This document shows, piece by piece, positions 23,063 to 35,640 of a stretch of DNA of 64,000 nt. Under the pieces are notes generated by a model. The model had not been told where the DNA came from and searched no databases. It was given only the letters and a program-made list of their open reading frames with translations. This DNA comes from Kryptolebias marmoratus (taxonomy: Eukaryota; Chordata; Actinopteri; Cyprinodontiformes; Rivulidae): the NCBI RefSeq assembly GCF_001649575.2, contig NC_051438.1, forward strand, positions 25,989,333 to 26,053,332, given 5' to 3'. Each line of letters opens with the position of its first letter. Position 1 is the stretch's first letter. Position numbers and translations under genes: made by a program.

Positions 23063-25234
23063 AAACAGAACAAACTATGCAGAAGTAATTAGGATGCAAA
23101 ACATGTACAAAAACAATAGTGTGAGTGCAGAATCAGGGTTAAATGTGTGAAAGAACAAGGTTTATTTCTCTAGAGAGGTTTTAAATTGTAAAACTGATGC
23201 AATAAAAAGTGTTTTTGATATAAATAAAATGTTTGCAAAATAATGGCATGATTTAAACAAATTTTCTTTAGAAAACCTGATATAACCTACTACTTTTTCA
23301 ACAAAACAGTGTGAAAACTTGTTCTTTATGCTGCTCCGTTCTACAGGATTAAAGTAAATAAACTGGGTTTCATAGTAAAAAACACTTTTAAAGACAGCTT
23401 AAATGTTCCATAGTCTTAGTCAATACACAAAAGCTGCCCACTGAAAGAGTTACAAATGTTTTGATTTTTTAGAAAAATCATCCAATGCTTTTCTTTTTAT
23501 CTCTTTTTTATGCATTTATGGGACTGAACATTTCTATATTATGAATGCTTCAGTGCCACAGGCTGAAGGGGTAAGAATGATGGGTGGAACAAAGAGGGAT
23601 TATTTTAGGAGACGGTCTGTAGAGTGGGATGAACAAACTAAGGGGAAGAGGCAGATGATGTATTTGTCATAATGAGTTTCTTTTCTTTTTAGATCTTACA
23701 TTAAAGCTCAAGGCTGTATTTTATGTTGTGTGCAAAATCAACACCTGAATCAATAATTCTAAAAAAAAATAATAATAATTAACAAGATCGGACAAATAAA
23801 TTGAACACAGCTTGTTGGAAGGCTTCTTGGTTGTGTTTTGGTAAAACATTCAGGGTCTTTTTGGCCCTTAATACCCTTCACAGTGAGAATAAAGACTGGT
23901 ATGTTGTTCCTGAAAGAAACACTACAGCTGAATTGTTGCACCCTGTTTTCAGATGTGTTGTGTTTTTTTTTCTCTGGAACACTCTTTTTTTTTTCCTCTC
24001 CATTTTGGGAAAACAGATGTTCTCGACAAAGATAATAAATTACATTTAATCGTACGGCGTGTTTGGAACAGAAAATTAGATGATATATTTTTTTGGCTCC
24101 TTTTGGATAAACTGTCTTGGGCTCTGCCTCATTGTAGAACACAATATTTATCTCTAGTTGAACGCAGAAGCAAGAGCAATCCATCATGTAATAAAATACA
24201 CTTTAAAATGGACTGTTTATGCAGCAGCTGCATTCACCACTCTAACCATGACAACAATCAATAAAACCTGCAGGAACAACAAAGACAAACAATTGCAGAG
24301 ACCAACAAAACTTGAATATTGCCTGAATTGCATTATGCACATAAAACAATGTTTTGTGTCCTTGTAAATTCCCTATAAAACAACCTCAAACTCCAAAGTG
24401 GAGGCATACCTTACATTTAAGGCTTTGCACTTCTTTTGTTTACTTTTCACATACAGAAAATTTAATTTCCTGAGATGATCAGGTGAAATAACAAAAACGA
24501 TCTAAATAAATTTGTGTTAATTTGCACAAATTCTCATCTAAAGGGGATAAATAAGTGTATGTATAAATTCTGGAGATGTTTTGTCCATCAGTCTGAAAGA
24601 AAATGTGTTGAGGAGGCAAAAAAGGCAGGTTCCCCTTTAATTCTCATTGGAAGATGGGATTTTACAACAGTTGGTTAATTGTTCTGTAACTCTGACCCAT
24701 CTGCTAAAAGATGAGCACACATATTGAGTGCCAGATGTAAAGTAGATTTTTTTATTATTTTATCTGCTGCTCTAAGTACTTTTGTATAATTATTGAATAG
24801 AGAAAAGTGATATTCTGTTTTAAGTACATAGAAAAGCTGCAGCATTTACCATCTCAAGGGTTTTTTATCCCTCACAATATGCCGAACAAAACAAAAGAAA
24901 ATTAAAAGAAAATGGCTTCACTACATGAACAATCTCCCAGCAAAATCAACAACAAAAATAGTGATTTATAGTCATTTATATTTTGTGACTCTTCAGAAAG
25001 TCACATGTTGGGTAGTTATTTCTTTTCCCTGGAAGAGCACAGTAATATTTACAGATTTGAAAAATGATTGGTTATGATTAGAATTAAGAAGGAAAGTAAG
25101 TAAAAAAAAAGTCAAAACAATTCAAGTTAATGTGATGTCTTTAAGTGGTTAGTCGTTAAATTCTTATATTTTTATGTGAGCCCTTAAGTAAATGGGTTTT
25201 AACAACCTTATCACTTTTGTTTGACATCAACAAA
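23063..25234. other. intergenic, no gene seen
   Basis: AT-rich. Overlapping ORFs on both strands at 23759-24367 (up to 142 codons) have no recognisable domain, are lysine- and phenylalanine-rich from A/T runs, and lack splice or start context. I regard them as chance. Confidence 0.45.
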
Positions 25235-25870
25235 CCCATTTCAGAAAAGGTTGTGACGTTGTGTAAAACGTAAATAAAAACAAAAAGCGATGAATGTCTA
25301 GAAACTGAGGAGATCAGGTTTTAAATGGGAATGTTGTCCCATTCTTGTCTGATGCACGATTCTAACTGTTCAACAGTCCTCTTGCTTTTCTGGATGGGAC
25401 CATATGTTGTTTTAAAACATGTATATACTGTTCTGCATTAATGTTGCCTTTCCAGATGTGTAAGCTGCCCATGCCAGAGGCAACAATGCACCCCCATACC
25501 ATCAGAGAGGCAGTCGTTTGAACTGTGTGCTAATAACAGCCTGGATGGTCTCTCTTCTCTTTAGTAAGGAGGACAAGGGGTCTGTGGTTTGAAAAAAGGA
25601 TTTTAATTTTCAATTACTCCGACCAAAGAATAGTTTCTCTTCTGCCTCAGTTGATTTTAAAATATCTTTGGCTCAGAGATGATGGCAGCATTTCTGAGTG
25701 GTTTTTACATGTGACTTTTTTTTTTTCATAACAGAGCTTAAAGCAGCGTTTATGGACGTCACAGTGAGCTGTGTTTACAAACGAGAATTTGTGGAAGTGT
25801 TCCTGAACCCATGAAGTGATGTCCAGAACAGAATCAGTTTTGTCTTTTTCTAAATTCCAGTTGTAGTATT
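25235..25870 (-). mobile_element. degenerate DNA transposon remnant (Tc1/mariner-like)
   Basis: The left end, ggttgtgacgttgtgtaaaac and the following gtaaataaaaac, resembles the terminal inverted repeat of an abundant fish DNA transposon. Inside, gttgtcccattcttgtctgat, gcacccccataccatcag and gtgttcctgaacccatgaag follow the order of the antisense transposase gene of that element. The coding sequence would lie on the minus strand but has no continuous frame. The right end is missing. Superfamily assignment is from memory and needs a library search. Confidence 0.62.
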
Positions 25871-27315
25871 GCTTATTGTTGCCATGAATTGCAAGATTTT
25901 TATTGAAGAGTACATAACAACAACAAAAACTTGAATATTTTTCAGTATTCAGGATCAATAAGACAAAGACAGTTTCAATCTAATGATTTTGTGAGAATGA
26001 TTGATGACACTTCAGTCTGGTACAGACTCAGAGATTTTTGGCAAACTGAACAGATTTCCTCAGCAAAAATGTAATTGTCCCTAAAGCACAGAAGAAATTA
26101 CAACTGAGACACACCATATGTCTCCCTCGGAGACCATCATCGTCTCAGAGGAAACTCCTACCGTCCCATTTCAAAAACAAAAGGAGCGTGCTGCATCTGC
26201 AACGCAAACAAACTGAGGTTTCAGCAAATCCTGCAATATGTGTGCTGTAATGTTTCCCAGATTAACGATAAACTAAGAATATTGAGTTTAAGATTTTACT
26301 TATAACTTCAAGATCTCTATTTTATTACATTTTTAATTGTAGCAGCTGCAATTGACAAAATCTTGGAAAAGTAAATACTGCTGTTTTTTTTTTCTTTTTT
26401 TGAACAACTCAGAACAATTAACAAATAACCTTATTATGTTGTGTGCACTCTATCAATTTTGAAAGCAGAATTTAATGACTGAACTCTGTAAATTGAAAGA
26501 GTACTACTTATACAACAGACTGATGTTTATAGATTGGCTGCTTTTTCCACACAAGGAGAATATTTAAGTTTGTCTGTCTTTTCAAATGCTAGATTTTGTA
26601 TCTTCTTTTTGCTTTATAATGAGTACATATGAAGTGTGAGTATGCAAATAAAACTTTTCCCCTGACCCTTGAAATAAAAAGTATTTATTAAATCAGAACC
26701 TGCTGAATCTAGTCAACCCTCTGACAGGAAACCTTACTGCACCTGCAAAACAAAAATGAGCCCAATAATTTGTCAGAAATATTCTCTAACAGAATCAATT
26801 CTATTAAATAATATGTCTGTAAATACTGGAAAATCATAGCCATTCAGTTCATTTCAGTTAAAGAGGAGCAAACAGATTCTTCTTAGTGTGTTTCCTCTCA
26901 TAATAGTGGACAGGCCAGTCCCCAAAACGAAGCTTATTTAACCTCAGTTAACATTTTCAGGTGTTTTTCAGTTACACACTTGAACCAAATAACTAACATT
27001 TGAGTCTCTAGTGATTCTAGTACTAAACAAAAGATGGAATATTATCAGTAACGCTTACTACCACAATTACAGTATCTCTGACACTTAATCTTTTTGGGTC
27101 TGATCCCAACCTTTTAGCTTTTTCATTTAGATGCATAAAAATAAACTGAGATGAGTTTCAGAAAACACTGTGGGAAAATAGTATGCCATGCATACAAATA
27201 TGTATAAAAAATATATTTGGATTGTGTTTTTTTTATTGGTAATCAATGTAATAATAAGTAATTAATCACTTAAAATTACAATACTTTAGGAAACCTGTGA
27301 ACTAGCATTTGTTGT
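25871..27315. other. intergenic, no gene seen
   Basis: AT-rich sequence; nothing recognised. Confidence 0.45.
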
Positions 27316-27640
27316 TTTCTCATCCACCTATTAATTTTCTTCATCTGCATTTCCTTTCTGGATTTCTAAGTAGCTGGTGTTTGTTTCCAGCAGTCACTGT
27401 GCGAGAGGCAGGGGACACCCTGGACAGGTCCTAAGTCCATCACAGGGCCACAAAGAGACAAACGAGACAACCCTCCACACTCTCACACACATCTAGGGAC
27501 AATTTAGAGTTACCATTAAACCTAACATGCATGAGTTTGGTTCTGTGGGAGGAAACCGGAGTAACAAGAGAAAACCCACGTGCACGGGGAGCGCATGCAG
27601 ACTCCACAGAAAGACACCTCTGCCGCCAGCAGACCGAAAA
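27316..27640 (-). mobile_element. abundant tRNA-headed fish dispersed repeat, antisense copy
   Basis: The plus strand reads ccctggacaggtcctaagtc, catcacagggccacaaagag, gggacaatttagagttacc, gtgggaggaaaccggagtaa and cacggggagcgcatgcagac. This is the order of the antisense of the same repeat found sense at 54478. The head, with the tRNA-like part, is degraded at about 27620-27640. Confidence 0.75.
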
Positions 27641-28599
27641 GAGGTCTGAATCCCCATCAACACCCCTTAGTTTATGAAAGAGCAGGGCTGGAAAAACTGG
27701 AGCAATCTTGCCATTAAATGATGCTTATTCTGCCTCCAACCAGTAGTTTGAGCTCAAATACTCACTCAAAATACGGCAAAAACTTTCACACTGGAAATGT
27801 GCTGCATCTTTTATATTTTCCACCTTGCTCTGCATTTTAAAGGACATCATTTTCACTTGCTCGTCTTTGTAAAGGCTTACAATTCTGTGAAAAAACACGA
27901 GTAACACAAAATGACCCGAATGACTGCAGATTCAAAGGTTTGAGATTTCTACAAATTATAATAGATTGCCTCTGCCCCAGATTAAAAAAAAAAACACCCA
28001 TTATATTTAGACAACCATAGCTTTTCAGCACATTGAGGACTAGATCAAACATCTATAGTGACTTTCCCAATATTTTACTGCTCTATATTAATATTCATTA
28101 AAAAATTATCTTTCAGTGGAGGAAGCTGCTTTTAAAAAATTTATTTTCATCCTACAATGCAACATTTTTAGGAAGCATCTAATTATAATAATGAAAACTG
28201 TTACTTGTGTTTATCTGGGTGATTATACTCACACATACAGCATGTTTGTGAATTTTTGTATGGCACTATGTCAGAAAAATACTTTTTGGAACCGCAGGAG
28301 TTTGTCTTTTCCCTCCTGGACCTGAAGACGACTCCGCTCACTTCAGACTGAGACATCTTTCAGACTCACACAGTCTGAGAGATGTACACAGACTGAGACA
28401 AATATCATGTTTTTCATCTTCTGTTGTTAATTTAATGTCAAGTGCACCAGCCTGAAGTGTTTACCGTCAGTATATGAAAGACTTTCCCACAAGGGCATTT
28501 TCAATTCATGCTGAGTTTGTGCTTCTACTCATGTCCTTCTTGAGCAGCTACAAATTTTTATTTACTTTTGGGTCAGAAATCCAGGTTTAGTTATTGCAG
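27641..28599. other. intergenic, no gene seen
   Basis: AT-rich sequence between two repeats; nothing recognised. Confidence 0.45.
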
Positions 28600-29032
28600 G
28601 CCACCAAAGGCAAAAGCAATAATGTTTTATCCGTGTGTGTGTGTTTGTGTGTTTGTTAGTAGTGTTATCAAAATATCTCATGAACCACCAGCTAGATTCA
28701 GTGAAACTTTAAGAAAGTAATGATTGGATGTACATCTACAACTGATTAACTTTTGGAGTCAATCCAACTCAATGTGGCCACCACAGCTAACCCAAATTAG
28801 CCTGTTTTAGTCAGGTTTACAGATTTTGAGCTAAAGTTTAGTGTGGTAGGAGCTGAGGGTCATCTTTAACACACACTCTAAATGCTAACATATTTGCTAA
28901 CATAGTATGGCATAAAACAGCACATAAGGTCCTTTCCAAGATGGCTACAACTCCACTTCTTCTCATCATAAGATGATCTTGGCACAAAAGGCAGTGGGCA
29001 ATATGCATTTCTTCAAGGAATGTTAGACTTTA
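28600..29032 (+). repeat. dispersed repeat family A, copy 1
   Basis: Begins with a gtgtgtgtgt stretch and tttgttag, then atctcatgaaccaccagc and gtacatctacaactgattaa. It ends catcataagatgatcttggc and gggcaatatgcatttcttca. The same word order recurs at 30075 (sense) and, inverted, at 40330 and 62510. It has no coding content. Confidence 0.75.
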
Positions 29033-30074
29033 ATTTTTTTTTTAGCTTTCTAATTCAGGTTCAGTTTTGAAACCAAAGCTGAACTTCAACTGCTGCACAA
29101 TACTGTATTTGCAAACAAAGTCGCCTTCATTCTGAGGGGGTTAATCTCTGGTAAACACCCTGCACAGTGCAGCAACATCACACCAAAGAAGGAGGTTACT
29201 GCAGATGATTAAATTAGACAATAACTGAACTGTGCCAGTGGTGCACAGCACTCCCTACATGATGGTCTACTGTTGAGCCAGACCACAAAAAAAAAAAAAT
29301 CTCTGTGCTTTTAGCATCTGTGAATCCAAACCAAAACTGTTAAATTTGACTAATTTATATGACTTCCAGCATGTCAGTTTAAAACTCTCAATCTCAAAGA
29401 TTACAAAGGTTGAAGACAAAGAGATCAAGAGCCGGTGAGAAACGTGATAGGAAACGTGGAAAAAAAAAAGGAGCTTTGCACATCAAAGAGACCCCCTCCT
29501 GAATATTAGATCCACAGCTCTGTAGCCACAACATTAAAAGTGACAGATGAAGTGAATGGTAGCACGGCAACAGCAGTCCCTCAGCAGGACAGTGTGTCCC
29601 CACACTGTGGCTGCCTTGTCTTGGCTGAAAAAACACAACAGGGTGTGTTATTTCAGATTTTCTTTTTAAATGACAGTATAAAGTCAAAGCTGTCTTATGT
29701 ATAATTGTCTTTATGATAGTTTTATGACCACTTCCCTGCTGAAAAAGATTAGATTTAGACTGAACACAACTCAACAACGTGATGTTTACAGACATGGCTT
29801 AAGACACTTTAGGACACACTCTCCTAGCTCTAGTCAATAACTTTTAATGCCAAGGTTTTATATTTCTGCCCACTGATACAAAACTGTGGATCAAAAAGCT
29901 GTTGTGGCTGCTCATGAATTTATGCAACTCCAGGCAGCTGGTTTTAATGTTTACTGATTGTCATGGTGTGAAATAGCTCTAATCTGATTTCCCAGAGATA
30001 TCTCACTTTTTCACCAATTCATACATAGCTTCTGAGCAATCCTAGGATGTGTAAACATATATATCTATTTTTAG
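29033..30074. other. intergenic, no gene seen
   Basis: Sequence between two copies of repeat family A. A 133-codon minus-strand ORF (29394-29795) has no recognisable domain and is treated as chance. Confidence 0.45.
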
Positions 30075-30472
30075 GTGAAGGCAGTTATGTTATGCAGTAA
30101 TGTTTTTGTCTGTGTCTGTGTGTAGGGGTTTGTTAGCAAAATGTCTCATAAACCGCTGGACAAATGTTAATGAAACGTGCAAAAATCAATCATTGGATTT
30201 GCATCTACAATTTTGAAGGGAACCCCATTCAAGATGGTTGCCACAGACAACTGACCTTAAAAACACAAATATGGCTGTAACAAACTCAGTTTTACAAATA
30301 CTGAGCTAAGGTTTTGTGTTCACAATACTTCCTCTGTGTGTGAGATTTTAAAGATTTGACCAAAATGGCTGTAAATTTGTTATTTCTCATCATAAGATGA
30401 TCTTAGTCTGAAACGTCAACATGAAAGGCGGCAGGTGATATGCATTGCTTTAAGGAATGCTGGGCCTTTACT
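30075..30472 (+). repeat. dispersed repeat family A, copy 2
   Basis: Shares with copy 1 the gtctcataaaccgctgg, gcatctacaattttga, catcataagatgatctta and gatatgcattgctttaagga words in the same order and spacing. Confidence 0.75.
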
Positions 30473-33400
30473 TTGTTGTTTTCTTGGACCTAAAAACATA
30501 ATACTTAATAAAAATATATTTAATAAATTCATTTAAATATTAACTACAATGTTAAAAGTTCTCAGTGGCATAAAAAGAGGAAGACAAAATGAAACCAGGC
30601 TTGTTATGTTGCCTGGGCAGCTGACTTTGTTTATTGTGTATTTTTTTAATGAGCTTATTTAACATGAAGTACCAGGCTGTTTACTTCAAAAAATACAAAA
30701 AACAATTATGTTTGTAGACCAAAATTGCAATTATTCTGTGACGTATTTTATAGCAAACTAGGTGTAATCATGGAAACATTGTGAATTTTGTTTCATTACT
30801 TTTCATAAATAGTCCTGTTTGATTTTGCATCACTGAAAGAAAATTAATTACCTGTGGAGTCATTTGCTTCACACATGTCTATGCACCGTATATTGTTTTT
30901 ATATTTAAAACCTTGATTTCATGTTTAAGTTCAACAAAAGAAAAACTAACTTCTTGAACTAGAAAGTGTTGATGTCCTTCATACAGCTGCTGAATACTGA
31001 ATGCAGCATCAGATGAAATGAGGACAATTCGGTTAAGTAATTTATGAGATTGATGCAGTTTAATATTCTGTTTCTTGGCTATTAGAGGCTAAAGTGTCAG
31101 CTACCCAGTTTGAATTAGATAACTAATGAAAGACTAATTAAAAGCAGAGCTTTCCTCCTCTTAAAGAAATGGAAATCTGCAAATTTATACACCTAAAAGA
31201 CAAATGTTCTCACAGAGCTGCTTTGTGACAGAAACGTCACTTCAGCGTTTTTGTATTAAAGGTTTTCCTCCATCGTGTTTTTCATAAGAGTCCAAGTCCA
31301 GATTGCACCAGAGTTAATGTCAGTATTGATCAGTTCGAGGCCATCCCGCAGACTGTAGTGTGACTGAGTTGTGGCAGGTCTTAATCAATAACTTGTGATG
31401 ATTTTCATCAAGTCTTTACTGGTTACATTATGGGATGTGGCAGCCAGCTGGAGCCCCGTCAAGGCTAATTTCAGGAGAGGTCTGAGTGATATTAGAAGAC
31501 ATTAATTTTCTATTTGCGTATTTGTTTGTATTTCTAGCTCTGCTGCAGTGAACCAGTCCTTTTATGAATCTGTTATTGATTTTAAAATAATCTCAGAATT
31601 TATCACAAAACTCTGACTAAAGCAAAAACAGAGCATTTAACGAGGCCTGTTCCTTTTTCATGCTCTTTTTTTTGTTTGTTTACCCTCAAAAAAGTCTGCA
31701 GTTCATCATTTTGTGGATTCACATGTCACATATTATTTTGAAAAGAGGAAGATCACTGACTAATTTCCAGAATTCCATATAAATATATGAAATTATGACA
31801 GATATATCTAAAAACCTTTAATTATTTTAAAATATATGACACTAAGATACCACATATTTTTGTACGAGATATGAAATCCAGTAACAGTAAGTGCCCAGCA
31901 AGCTGCTGAAGTCGTGAGTTTATTTGTTATTCTGTTTAGATTTTTGGTCTAATATTCAACTACAACAACTAGTAATAGCTTTTGTTCCTTCAAGTGATTG
32001 ACATTAGTAAACAAACAATAAAAAAAAACAGTTTGAAACAATGTAGTTAATCTCACATCCTTTTTTAAAAAGGTATGTTAAAGTATTTTGTTCTAAACTT
32101 GACAGAAATGCAAATTTCCCAGCTGCAGGCCCACATATTATTCTCTGGAATGAGTAACAAACCCATCTTGCTATGCGCTGATAGTTGGATGATAAATTAC
32201 TCTCGGTAATGGCACAACACATTTCTGTCTGTTCACTGTCTTATTAAAGAGAGGAAAATAAGAACAGGAGAATATTTTAGACACAAAAGTCCTTGCAGTT
32301 GTTTGCATGAACAAAAGAGAAGATCCCCGTTTCTGCCTTTTTAAGGCTGTGTTGCTGTTACGCTGTTTTTGCTCCTGCTGCTTCATACCAAAGTTAGGCA
32401 CAATGCCAGATGCAGATGCTTTACTACTTTGAGGGTTTCTGGGAGCAATAATTTTATTTAACAGTGTTTTGCTTAAACAAAAGCAGCTGACGCCAAAGAG
32501 CAAAGGCAAGTATGTATTCAGATGCTTCTTCCTTATTTGGCTGCTCCATACATCTGGATGAAGGTGCACAAATAAATCTGCTGCCTTCAGAACCATAAAT
32601 TCTATGGTTAAAATGCATCTTGTAAAACAGATGCTGAAACAGAAACCAAACAGAAAGATTAAAGACTCATTTAGATGCTGAACCAGACAGCTTCAAAAAT
32701 TGAAGTTACGGCTTAACTGATGTAAAGTTCGTGACCTGTTAGGAAGCAGGGAAAAAAACATTAAGAGATTAAAATACTGATAACATTCTGAAACAGATTT
32801 TTTTAGTCAACAGTCACTTGGTCTTCAAATACCTTTTATAACTTTTTTTTTTATCTTTCAACACAAAATGTATAATTTATTAGGTTTATTAATGCTAGCC
32901 AACCTTATCTGATCTGTCTTTTGGGTTCCAAAATCCTTCCCTTTTTAATCAGTAATTACATCTTAGGCCTGATAACCATTTCCAGCTTCTAAAGTGAACT
33001 AGAAAAACAAATTATCCTGTTAAAGTCACAGCAAGAATGACAACCTGAGCTTCAGATATCTTCTTAGGAGACATATCATGCTTGGACAAAAACTATCAAA
33101 TTCTTTAGGTGAATCTTTGCAGGCATTTTCTGAGATACTTGTGTTGTTTAAACCATGTAAAAAGAAAAGAGAATCCAAAACCACAAATATCTGGATGTTG
33201 TATTTTTCACTAACCTTCATAAACCTTTTATTTGTTTGTTGCAGGTTGCCAAAAAAAGGCAAGCAAACCTTTTGACCTGATGCCACAAAGCATGTGTGTT
33301 TGTTTACCTGCAGAAACAGCTGAAGTCACTAAAAATAGCTCAAATGTTAAACTTACCGCCCAAATTTGTCAACCTACACAGACTATGGCAACCTTAACTA

Positions 33401-33989
33401 AAATGCATCGTTCATTCAGTGACAGTAGACAACTGGATCTTGTCTTAATTATTTTTAGACATGTAGTAACGTTTGGGTTGATGACGTAACACACATGGGA
33501 TGTGTCCCTGTGGCAACAAAACATAATTTATTGAATCTTCAGTCTTCACAAACCATTGCATGTGAAGGTATTTCACTGGGCTGCGACTAGATGGCAAACA
33601 ACGTTGTGAGGGAGTCTCCAAAATGTCTCGAAATATTTGTGAGGGATTTTAATTTCCTTGTGTGAGTCACAGCGACATGTCACATGAGTTTTGAGTTTGT
33701 TTTTAAAACATTGTTCTACAATTTCTTTTCTATATATCCTCAGAGTTTTTGCGAGTGTCTCAAACCCTTCTCAATTTAGTTTTTACGGCGTCTCCAACTT
33801 ATCTCAAGAGCACTAGAGCTGTATTTTGAACCACCAGCTACACAACAATAAACTCTTACTTTTAAAAATGAGTTGCTCAAATTACAGCCACTTGGCTTAC
33901 TGGTCACTTGGTTGCAAACATTCAGAATTCAGTAGCACTGCAACTGAAAATCTGTCTATATTCTGTGATTTTTCTGTTGAATTTTGAGT
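30473..33989. other. intergenic, no gene seen
   Basis: AT-rich sequence. A 141-codon minus-strand ORF at 32171-32596 has no recognisable motif and looks like chance. Around 31300-31500 there is a less AT-rich, repeat-free stretch that could be conserved non-coding DNA, but nothing in the sequence proves it. Confidence 0.45.
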
Positions 33990-34380
33990 CACTAAATAGC
34001 CACTGAAATGGGGCTGCAGTAGCTGGGTGCTCAATGCTGCAGTTTTCTAATCCTGAGGCTGCAGGTTCAAGCTTAGGTTGTATCGGGAAGGGCAACAATT
34101 CTCAAATCTTTCATGTGAGTTAACGCGCTGTGAAGGGAGCGGCTGAAAGAAAGTCTGTAAAATACAACCTTAAGCTCCTTTCTGTTTACGTACTAAGATT
34201 ATATAAGGTGGGTGATTAAGATGATGGTGACTTGTGACTTGTCCAGAGTGTATCCCGCTTCTCATAGTGAAGTGAAGTGAAGTAAAATTTATTTGTATAG
34301 CACTTTTCAGCAGCAAGGCGATCCAAAGTGCGTACAGTATAAACATCATCTTGACCCGGAAAGGAGAAGCAGGTAAAGAA
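33990..34380 (+). mobile_element. composite of dispersed-repeat fragments (tRNA-like head, 3' segment)
   Basis: At 34010-34080 a ggggctgcagtagctgggtg stretch followed by gcaggttcaagct resembles RNA polymerase III A and B boxes, as in tRNA-derived SINEs. At about 34230-34260 cttgtccagagtgtatcccg matches the 3' half of the abundant fish repeat. At 34277-34335 aaatttatttgtatagcact plus caaggcgatccaaagtgcg is another common fish repeat segment. The ATGG tail follows directly. Confidence 0.5.
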
Positions 34381-34381
34381 A

Positions 34382-34492
34382 ATGGATGGATGGATGGATG
34401 GATGGATGGATGGATGGATGGATGGATGGATGGATGGATGGATGGATGGATGGATGGATGGATGGATGGATGGATGGATGGATGGATGGATG
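34382..34492. repeat. (ATGG)n microsatellite
   Basis: About 27 units of ATGG, positioned as the 3' tail of the repeat fragments just upstream. It gives the spurious MDGW repeat frames. Confidence 0.97.
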
Positions 34493-35564
34493 ATAATGGT
34501 TCAAAACATTTATTTCTATTCAGAGTTTTATTTGTTTAGAAGATTTTGTATTAATATTGTGCAAACTCTTCTTCAGCACATCTGAATAGAAAATGACGTC
34601 TGGATTCTAGCAGCAAATTCATGCGTTAAAATAATGTCTCTTGCTCCCTGAACTCTTTCCCAGGTCAAGCCTGATAAATCCTGATATCATCACTGCATGT
34701 GAGATGATTCCTTAAATAACCCTCTTACATGACTGTTTAAGAAATGTGAAGCTACTGCATCAGTCTGAGGTAAAGATAGGTGAAATATTTTAATTGTTGC
34801 AGGGTTTTTTTTACAGTGGGAGGCTCTTACCTAATGTCTTTGTTAGATTTAGATGATAATGTCCCTTTTTCTGGACAGGCAGTGCATATACTTATTTTAA
34901 ATAGTGTAGCCAGCTGGCAGTCTCCTTTGGCATCATAAGTTCAGCCGTATTAGACAGACACCAAGAGGGAAATATTCACATCTCATCTCTGAGACATTAT
35001 TCTACTCACACCCCTCATGCCTCAGTTACTCCCGCTGGATTTGTATCTGTGAAATCAGACCTTTACAGCATCATGCATCCAATTTACATACTTGCAAACA
35101 GCAAAGGCCAAAAATAAAATATGCAATCTCCATTTCCAAGACGAGAAAAAAAAAAGATTTGAGGAAGTGTTTGGAAGTGCATTTAGAAGTGTAATTCATG
35201 CCGTTCATCAACTGCCAAAACATCACAAGATGCTCTCATTTGCCAAACACCCACAGGGTTGGGTTTTATCTACAGATCTGATCTTCTCAGGCTTGTTAGC
35301 GACTCCAAAAATTTCCACAAAGACATTTAATTTTGTAGAAGTAAAGCACCAATTAATTTATGGCAGATTCTTTCGATTATTCAGTCGTGTTGAAGATGTG
35401 ACTTCATTTTGTATCCTACATTCAACAGACCATTCGTACCAAAAAAAAATAAACTAAAGTCCTTCAAATTTGCCATTATTTAACTGGAAATCAGTGTTGT
35501 ATGAATAAAATATTTCGCATGAACGTTCAGCTGATAAAACCCATGTATAATTAATCCATAATAT
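34493..35564. other. intergenic, no gene seen
   Basis: Contains a 121-codon plus-strand ORF at 35092-35457 without recognisable domain; no promoter or splice context, so not annotated as a gene. Confidence 0.45.
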
Positions 35565-35640
35565 CCTTTCATGGGGGGACTGGTGCCTATCTCCAGTGGT
35601 CATTGTGTGAGAGGTGGGATACAACCTGAACAGGTGTGTA
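35565..35640 (-). mobile_element. short antisense fragment of the abundant dispersed repeat
   Basis: ggtgcctatctccagtggtc followed by attgtgtgagaggtgggata matches the antisense of the 3' half of the repeat family seen at 27316 and 54478. Confidence 0.55.

Noticed and set aside
23759..24187. 142-codon minus-strand ORF overlapped by plus-strand ORFs
   Set aside because: Low-complexity lysine and isoleucine runs from A/T tracts; no domain.
32171..32596. 141-codon minus-strand ORF
   Set aside because: No motif recognised and no transcription signals.
34351..34585. Frames with an MDGW repeat
   Set aside because: Translation of the ATGG microsatellite.
35092..35457. 121-codon plus-strand ORF
   Set aside because: No recognisable domain, signal peptide or splice context; composition typical of chance ORFs in AT-rich DNA.
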